Source: Apopatocola sp963618015 (GTDB lineage: Bacteria > Bacillota > Clostridia > Oscillospirales > Oscillospiraceae). From it: 37,715 nucleotides of DNA. The notes under the pieces were generated by a model that worked only from the letters and a program-made list of their open reading frames with translations, made no database searches and had not been told where the DNA came from. The stretch is taken from positions 1-37,715 of the forward strand of contig CAVEQS010000029.1 in assembly GCA_963618015.1 (NCBI GenBank). The letters run 5' to 3'. How positions within the stretch are numbered: position 1 is the first letter of the stretch; each line of letters begins with the position of its first letter. Positions 33,719 through 37,715 of the stretch are shown here, piece by piece. Made by a program: the position numbers and the translations under genes.

Positions 33719-34442
33719 TTCCTTTAACCTCCGTTTTCTTTATCCGGCATCCCGCCCAAATGGCATTTTCTATCATCCAGAGAAGAAGTGCCGCGTTGCC
33801 GGAGCCCTGACTCAACACAAAATCCAAGGTGGATATCTCTGCACCGAGCATCTGCCGCACATCGGGGATCAAAACAAACACGATCTGCCAGACGATCATA
33901 TGGCAGAATATCATCCGGCGCGGCAAAACCGTTTTCTTTGTCAGCACGGCGAAAGCACCCGCAAGGATCATAAGAACCATCCCCGCATAGGCGATGCCCA
34001 TGGCTGGGATGACCCGGTCATATTGCGACTGGATCATGGAAAGCGTCTCTTCCCGACCCAGAACGGGCACCAGACTCCCCGTCCAGTCGGCGAGACTTCC
34101 GATGAACAGATGCAGCGTTCCGGCGGTCGCCACATAGATCACGCCGCCGATGAGGATCGCCGTCCTTGTTTTCCGGTATTGCGGCAGCACCTGCGTATAA
34201 GACGCACGGACGCTGAAGAAGCCGAGCGACATACCGCAAAGCCCCGTTGCAACGAGCAGCGGCAGCCGCCACGACGAAAAGCCGCCGGTCAGGTACGCCT
34301 CGCGAGCAAAAAGACCGCTGTCTCCAACATGAGCCGGAATAACGCTCAGGCACAAATCGCCCGCGAGCATCAAAAGCGCGCCGAGCGCGCCAAGCCAACA
34401 GTCCCGGCGATAGTTTCGGTAATTGAACGTTTGCTGCTGCAT
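33711..34442 (-). CDS. Integral membrane protein of unknown function, first gene of the operon
   Basis: A 243-residue protein with about six hydrophobic segments: LGALGALLMLAGDLCLSVI, WRLPLLVATGLCGMSLGFF, AILIGGVIYVATAGTLHLFIG, AMGIAYAGMVLMILAGAFAVL, MIFCHMIVWQIVFVLIP and AALLLWMIENAIWAGC. The short, polar ends KKTEVKGNE and MQQQTFNYRNYRRD point to the cytoplasm or outside. No transporter signature was recognised; it may export or sense the compound handled by the operon, or be a membrane-anchored enzyme. ATG with GGAGGG upstream; its promoter and operator lie 27-59 bases before it. Confidence 0.75.
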   Translation of the reverse strand: MQQQTFNYRNYRRDCWLGALGALLMLAGDLCLSVIPAHVGDSGLFAREAYLTGGFSSWRLPLLVATGLCGMSLGFFSVRASYTQVLPQYRKTRTAILIGGVIYVATAGTLHLFIGSLADWTGSLVPVLGREETLSMIQSQYDRVIPAMGIAYAGMVLMILAGAFAVLTKKTVLPRRMIFCHMIVWQIVFVLIPDVRQMLGAEISTLDFVLSQGSGNAALLLWMIENAIWAGCRIKKTEVKGNE

Positions 34443-34468
34443 TATTTTCCCTCCGTTGCCGCGAAATA

Positions 34469-34501
34469 AGTTAGTGTATGCTAACTGTTGATCATTGGAA
34501 A
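34469..34501 (-). promoter_or_regulatory. Promoter and TetR operator of the eight-gene operon
   Basis: On the minus strand TTTCCA (34496-34501) and TACACT (34473-34478) are 17 bases apart. The perfect-armed palindrome AGTTAGTGTATGCTAACT (34469-34486, arms AGTTAG/CTAACT) covers the -10 and half the spacer. The same string with five changes covers the promoter of the TetR gene at 28420-28437. This ties regulator and operon together by sequence. Confidence 0.75.
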
Positions 34502-34527
34502 AGCTGCCCCAAGGCAGCCGTTTTTAT
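34501..34527. terminator. Hairpin with T run upstream of the operon promoter
   Basis: GCTGCC (34503-34508) and GGCAGC (34513-34518) close a 4-base loop and are followed on the plus strand by CGTTTTTATT; on the minus strand TTTT follows as well. It can stop transcription entering the operon from the right. No plus-strand gene upstream of it was found. Confidence 0.6.
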
Positions 34528-34631
34528 TCGCCCCTACTGTAGCATGAAACGTTTCCCTTTTCAATAGCCCGGCGCGATTTTCCCCCAGTATTTCTGGTAA
34601 AATTCCGCTGTTTTTCCGTCTTTGACGCAAG

Positions 34632-34676
34632 CAGCCCCTGCCGAATGGCTTCGGCAGGGGCTGTATACGTTTTTTA
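34632..34676 (+). terminator. Long GC-rich hairpin next to the metG remnant
   Basis: CAGCCCCTGCCGAA (34632-34645) pairs fully with TTCGGCAGGGGCTG (34650-34663) and is followed on the plus strand by TATACGTTTTTTATT. On the minus strand, in the direction of the metG remnant, no T run follows. It looks like an intrinsic terminator for plus-strand transcription, though no plus-strand gene is seen before it. The rest of 34443-34843 holds no gene that can be supported. Confidence 0.6.
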
Positions 34677-34763
34677 TTAATAGAGCTTTGCTCCGGCGGG
34701 GATGGCGTCATCCACCATCAGGCGATGAAGCTTCTCTTCTCCGCTTTCCTCGTGCACGGCGGA
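34677..34763 (-). pseudogene. Duplicated 3' end of metG (left copy of an 87-bp direct repeat)
   Basis: Matches 37192-37278 with 4 mismatches in 87 bases, same orientation. It still reads as the last codons of the methionyl-tRNA synthetase tRNA-binding domain (EEKLHRLMVDDAIPAGAKLY then stop), with two amino-acid changes from the right copy. Homology breaks off sharply at 34764. With the right copy it brackets the esterase/TetR islet, like the two ends left by insertion at a gene's 3' end. Confidence 0.85.
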
Positions 34764-34843
34764 GGTTCGCAGACCTTAAAAGAAAAGCAGAAAATATGCT
34801 GAAAAACCAATTTTTCTATGAGCTGATTGATTTCTCGTAAGAA

Positions 34844-36331
34844 TTAGGCATACGGATAAAAATCTCTCCATACTTCAAAATTTTCAGCATTCGGCTTATA
34901 TGCCATCTCACACTTTTTATCAAACAGAAGTGTTGCGCCCTCTTCCTCCGTATAAGGCTTCCATTCCAACTCAATAGCCCCATTAGGATTGCCCGTCTTA
35001 CAAAACCGAACAAAGGAGCCATGCATATAGCCATGGATCTTCTTTTTTGTTTTTTTAGGAGTCAGCTTTGTCAACATATCGAGAGAGCCTTCCCACGTAT
35101 CCAGACCGCTTCCAACATCCGAGCCATGAGTTGCACCCAACCCCATCAGCCTGCACATGCCGCTGACAAAATCATACCGATATGCATAAACGGTATTATA
35201 TTTGCTCTGAGCGTTTCGACAGCGCATCGAATCTGCCCAGAACATTCTGTCACGGGCAAGCTCCTGCATAGCCTTCTTTTCGGGATAATGCCCATATACA
35301 CCATATAGCGCGTCATATTTTTCTGGATGTCCACTATTTTCCAGCATAGTACGTACCTGCTTCCAGTTCATGCACTCCATTTTTGACAAGTAGAATAACG
35401 TGCCTTCATCCTTGCAGGTACCAAACATACAAACCACGTCTTTACAAATTCCTTTTTCCATCGCCTCCCACGGAGTGTAAGGAAGCAAATCATCTCCAAC
35501 AGCCGCGCCGCTTACTAAAATGCCTGGATAAACATCATTATCTGTAAATACCGCTTCCGCTCCGATTCTTAATTCTTCCGGTTTCATTTGACGCAATTTT
35601 TGTAGTTCCGTATTTTTTACGCCCAATCGTTCAAGGAATAACTTGTTATTCAATTCCTGTGTATACTGACTGTCCACATTACCAGCCAAACCGCTCATGG
35701 CGATAGCTTTTTGAAACAGTCCCTGCGCTGCCGGAGACGCAAGCAAACTATACACGGCTGTTCCACCCGCAGACTCGCCGCAAATGGTCACATTATCAGG
35801 ATTTCCACCAAATTGCGCTATATTGTCTTTCACCCAGTGCAGTGCAGCAATCATGTCGGAAAGAGCGCAATTGGATTCAAAGCTGCTATCCCATTTAGAA
35901 AAATTGTAAAAACCCAACGGACCCACGCGATAGTTAAAATTAACGCCTATCACTCCCTTACGCGCGAAGCTCTCCAAACTGTACATCGGATCGGAAGCCT
36001 CACCCGTATGATTAGCGCCCCCATAGATCCATACAAATACCGGCAAATTCTCGGCATTCCGGGGTGCCCAAACATTCAGAAAAAGACAATCCTCGCTTGC
36101 CGGAACTTTATTTTGCATCATTTTCGCCATCGAACCGCAAGCATAGCTGTATGGACTGGCACTCATATGCTTACAGGGACGAATCCCCTCCCATGCATTT
36201 GCTGCCCGAGCCCTTTTAAAGCGCAATTCTCCTACCGGCGGCTGCGCGAATGGAATTCCATACCACTTACAGATACCATTTTGGAAAAAGCCTTCTACTT
36301 TGCCCAATGTTGTGTTTCGAATAAGTTCCAT
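34844..36331 (-). CDS. Type B carboxylesterase
   Basis: A 495-residue esterase of the cholinesterase/para-nitrobenzyl esterase family. The oxyanion hole is WIYGGANHTG (102-111), the nucleophile S187 is in VTICGESAGGTAVYSLL, a glutamate follows in GTCKDEGTLF, and the histidine is in GLGATHGSDVG. Family marks QPPVGELRFKRA and SEDCLFLNVWAP are near the N-terminus. There is no signal peptide, so it is intracellular. ATG with GGGAGG 7 bases upstream. Codon use is clearly more AT-rich than in the genes to the left. It is divergent from a TetR gene with overlapping promoters, and both lie between metG repeats, which suggests horizontal gain. Confidence 0.95.
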   Translation of the reverse strand: MELIRNTTLGKVEGFFQNGICKWYGIPFAQPPVGELRFKRARAANAWEGIRPCKHMSASPYSYACGSMAKMMQNKVPASEDCLFLNVWAPRNAENLPVFVWIYGGANHTGEASDPMYSLESFARKGVIGVNFNYRVGPLGFYNFSKWDSSFESNCALSDMIAALHWVKDNIAQFGGNPDNVTICGESAGGTAVYSLLASPAAQGLFQKAIAMSGLAGNVDSQYTQELNNKLFLERLGVKNTELQKLRQMKPEELRIGAEAVFTDNDVYPGILVSGAAVGDDLLPYTPWEAMEKGICKDVVCMFGTCKDEGTLFYLSKMECMNWKQVRTMLENSGHPEKYDALYGVYGHYPEKKAMQELARDRMFWADSMRCRNAQSKYNTVYAYRYDFVSGMCRLMGLGATHGSDVGSGLDTWEGSLDMLTKLTPKKTKKKIHGYMHGSFVRFCKTGNPNGAIELEWKPYTEEEGATLLFDKKCEMAYKPNAENFEVWRDFYPYA

Positions 36332-36382
36332 TCGAATTCCTCCCTATTTTTGATTTAAAACCAGCAAAATTCTCTACGCCTG

Positions 36383-36411
36383 TTGATTGTTCTGGTTATT
36401 TTCAGTATATT
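36383..36411 (+). promoter_or_regulatory. Promoter of the islet TetR gene
   Basis: TTGATT (36383-36388) and TATATT (36406-36411) are 17 bases apart and point to the TetR gene; the leader would be about 60 bases. Its -10 overlaps the -10 of the esterase promoter on the other strand. Confidence 0.6.
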
Positions 36412-36432
36412 AATTCAATAGAGAGCTTTCAA
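36404..36432 (-). promoter_or_regulatory. Promoter of the carboxylesterase gene
   Basis: On the minus strand TTGAAA (36427-36432) and TATACT (36404-36409) are 17 bases apart, close to consensus; the esterase ATG follows after about 70 bases. It faces the TetR promoter, and the two -10 boxes share four bases. Confidence 0.65.
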
Positions 36433-36477
36433 TGACCAATATAGCGGCTACTGTTGATTGTTTTGGGAGGGCTACAA

Positions 36478-37053
36478 ATGCAGCATCAAACACGTGTAGA
36501 TGCAAGAACAATTCGAACAGAACAAACGATTCGTCAAACCCTTGAGCAAATGATTTTAGAAATGGAATACAATGAAATCACGGTAAGCGAACTTACAAAG
36601 CGTGCCGGCATACATCGCAAAACGTTCTACCTGCATTATGAAACAATAGAACATCTCTTTGCGGAACTGGCAAATGATTATGCAGATGAGATCACACGGC
36701 CGTTAAAAGCTTCGATTGATTTAGGAGAACACCCCGGATTACACACTATACTGAAATCATACAATGCCGTTTTGGAAGAACGGTCCCAACTGCACCAAAG
36801 GCTTTTCTGCACGCAAAGCTACCAACCCATATTTGACAAGATCCAAGAGCTTTCCAGTAACCAGGCATACCAATATCTTTCCAGCCTAAATCAATACGAT
36901 CCCGAAAAATTGAAATGCATCTTAACTTTTTTAGCATACGGCAGCAACGCAGTACACAGAAATCATTATTTAATGGGACAGGATGTATCTCAAAAATCTG
37001 CTCAGTGTATCTCCTATCTGGTTGATGTTTGTGAATCTATGCTCCAGTTATGA
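36478..37053 (+). CDS. TetR-family transcriptional regulator of the islet
   Basis: A 191-residue regulator. The TetR helix-turn-helix is at about 34-55 (ITVSELTKRAGIHRKTFYLHYE, with the FYLHY signature); the C-terminal helical domain is typical in length. Start: ATG of MQHQTRVDART with GGGAGG 7 bases upstream; a TTG eight codons earlier has no site. AT-rich codon use matches the divergent carboxylesterase, its likely target. No nearby sequence match to the other two TetR proteins was seen beyond the shared fold. Confidence 0.9.
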   Translation: MQHQTRVDARTIRTEQTIRQTLEQMILEMEYNEITVSELTKRAGIHRKTFYLHYETIEHLFAELANDYADEITRPLKASIDLGEHPGLHTILKSYNAVLEERSQLHQRLFCTQSYQPIFDKIQELSSNQAYQYLSSLNQYDPEKLKCILTFLAYGSNAVHRNHYLMGQDVSQKSAQCISYLVDVCESMLQL

Positions 37054-37133
37054 ATTTAACCTCAATCATCTTATACTTAGAACATAGGGTAATTCCGCTC
37101 TGTCCTGCAGTTTTGAATATTCATATCCATTCA

Positions 37134-37169
37134 TCAAAAAATGGGCAATCCCGATCGGAATTGCCCATT
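37134..37169. terminator. Terminator between the islet TetR gene and metG
   Basis: AATGGGCAAT (37140-37149) pairs with ATTGCCCATT (37160-37169), and inner C-G pairs add to it. On the minus strand six T follow (37136-37141), a good intrinsic terminator for metG; on the plus strand a looser T-rich tract follows. Thus it can serve both converging genes. Confidence 0.8.
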
Positions 37170-37191
37170 CATTATACTCATTTTTCTTTTT

Positions 37192-37680
37192 TTAATAGAG
37201 CTTTGCTCCGGCGGGGATGGCGTCATCCACCATCAGGAGATGAAGCTTCTCTTCCCCGTTCTCCTCGTGCACGGCGGAAATGAGCATGCCGCAGGAGTCA
37301 ATGCCCATCATCGGGCGCGGCGGCAGGTTCGTGATGGCAATGCACGTTTTGCCGATGAGCTCTTCCGGCTCATAGTACATGTGGATGCCGGAAAGGATCG
37401 TGCGGTCAACGCCGGTGCCGTCGTCAAGCGTGAACTGAAGGAGCTTCTTGCTTTTCTTCACGGCGCAGCAGTCCTTAACCTTCACGGCGCGGAAATCGGA
37501 CTTGGAGAACGTCTCAAAGTCCACATACTCGGTGAAAAGCGGCTCGATCTTCACGTTGGAGAAGTCGATAACTTTCTTCTCGGGCGCTTCGGCTGCCGTC
37601 TCGGTGGGAGCCTCCGACTGAGCCTTCTCCTGCTTCTTTCCGCCGTCGAGGCTCTTCATCGTCGGGATTTTCGTGACCAA
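37192..37680 (-). CDS. metG: C-terminal tRNA-binding domain of methionyl-tRNA synthetase (5'-truncated)
   Basis: The frame gives 162 residues from a TTG. Residues from about 58 on form the OB-fold tRNA-binding domain found at the end of MetG (also as free Trbp111/CsaA): DFETFSKSDFRAVKVKDC, LLQFTLDDGTG, ILSGIHMYYEPEELIGK, ITNLPPRPMMGIDSCGMLISA and VDDAIPAGAKLY. Before it is an acidic, low-complexity linker (QEKAQSEAPTETAAEAPEKK), as in full MetG. No catalytic domain can follow in this frame, because an in-frame TAG lies 27 bases before the TTG. So this is a severed MetG tail, a free-standing domain, or a gene broken by an insertion or frameshift at the window edge. Its last 87 bases are repeated at 34677-34763. 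Confidence 0.8.
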   Translation of the reverse strand: MVTKIPTMKSLDGGKKQEKAQSEAPTETAAEAPEKKVIDFSNVKIEPLFTEYVDFETFSKSDFRAVKVKDCCAVKKSKKLLQFTLDDGTGVDRTILSGIHMYYEPEELIGKTCIAITNLPPRPMMGIDSCGMLISAVHEENGEEKLHLLMVDDAIPAGAKLY

Positions 37681-37715
37681 CCTTAGATAAGCTCCGCTTG
37701 GTGTCTATAAGTCCC
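37681..37715 (-). other. Right edge: sequence interrupting the metG frame
   Basis: The last 35 bases close the metG frame (TAG at 37705-37707) and do not read as the expected MetG anticodon-binding domain. On the minus strand they begin GGGACTTATAGACACC. A mobile-element end at a contig break would look like this, but no known inverted repeat was recognised. Confidence 0.35.

Larger units (their letters stand above)
36380..36466 (+). repeat. Pair of 16-base direct repeats flanking the divergent promoters
   Basis: CTGTTGATTGTTCTGG (36380-36395) recurs as CTGTTGATTGTTTTGG (36451-36466), 15 of 16 bases alike, 71 bases apart. The first copy contains the -35 of the TetR promoter and the second lies just before the TetR ribosome site. 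They could be regulator binding sites or a trace of a small duplication. Confidence 0.6.

Noticed and set aside
34677..37278. Calling the metG repeats attL and attR of an integrative element
   Set aside because: No integrase, excisionase or relaxase lies between them. The duplication is certain, but the mechanism is not, so it is reported as a duplication with an islet.
1..37715. tRNA, rRNA, CRISPR array, riboswitch
   Set aside because: Intergenic gaps are short, and none shows cloverleaf arms, regularly spaced repeats or a recognised riboswitch core. Small unknown RNAs cannot be excluded by eye.

Overview
The window reads as chromosomal DNA of a moderately GC-rich Bacillota bacterium of class Clostridia, possibly of the Oscillospirales type. 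This rests on gene order (plsX-acpP-rnc-radical SAM-smc-ftsY, dprA-topA-trmFO, nadD/yqeK-LCP-rsfS-leuS), on Shine-Dalgarno sites of the AAGGAG type, and on TTG/GTG starts used alongside ATG. No rRNA, tRNA or CRISPR array was recognised.

Positions 1-23825 are a collinear minus-strand block of core genes. Read in the direction of transcription (right to left) it runs: sbcD, sbcC (DNA-end processing nuclease), an iron-sulfur-type flavoprotein, a SpoU/TrmH rRNA methyltransferase, dprA, topA, trmFO, plsX, acpP, rnc, an Elp3-like radical SAM protein, smc, ftsY, rdgB, yhbY, a fused nadD-yqeK, an LCP cell-wall ligase, rsfS and leuS, ending at a strong terminator (31-71). Many neighbours overlap by ATGA or lie within 5-20 bases. 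Promoters can be read before sbcD, before the rRNA methyltransferase and before smc. The sbcD leader holds a 276-bp, strongly folded element bounded by near-identical inverted repeats (23844-24119), the best mobile-element (MITE) or structured-RNA candidate here.

Positions 24201-27764 hold accessory genes: a plus-strand two-cupin protein with a strong internal translation start, a DUF308/HdeD-type membrane protein, and a radical SAM enzyme next to TetR regulators. Positions 27786-34442 are the most interesting part. A TetR regulator lies beside an eight-gene minus-strand operon: one membrane protein, three SAM-dependent methyltransferases of different types, three alpha/beta hydrolases and one protein of the L-2-amino-thiazoline-4-carboxylate hydrolase family. 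Matching palindromes overlap the regulator promoter and the operon promoter, so the regulator probably controls both. The substrate is unknown.

Positions 34677-37278 look like an inserted islet. An 87-bp direct repeat of the metG 3' end (4 mismatches) flanks about 2.4 kb of visibly AT-richer DNA carrying a type B carboxylesterase and a divergent TetR regulator, whose promoters face each other and overlap. The metG coding sequence at the right end is only the C-terminal tRNA-binding domain; its frame closes with a stop codon just before the window ends.
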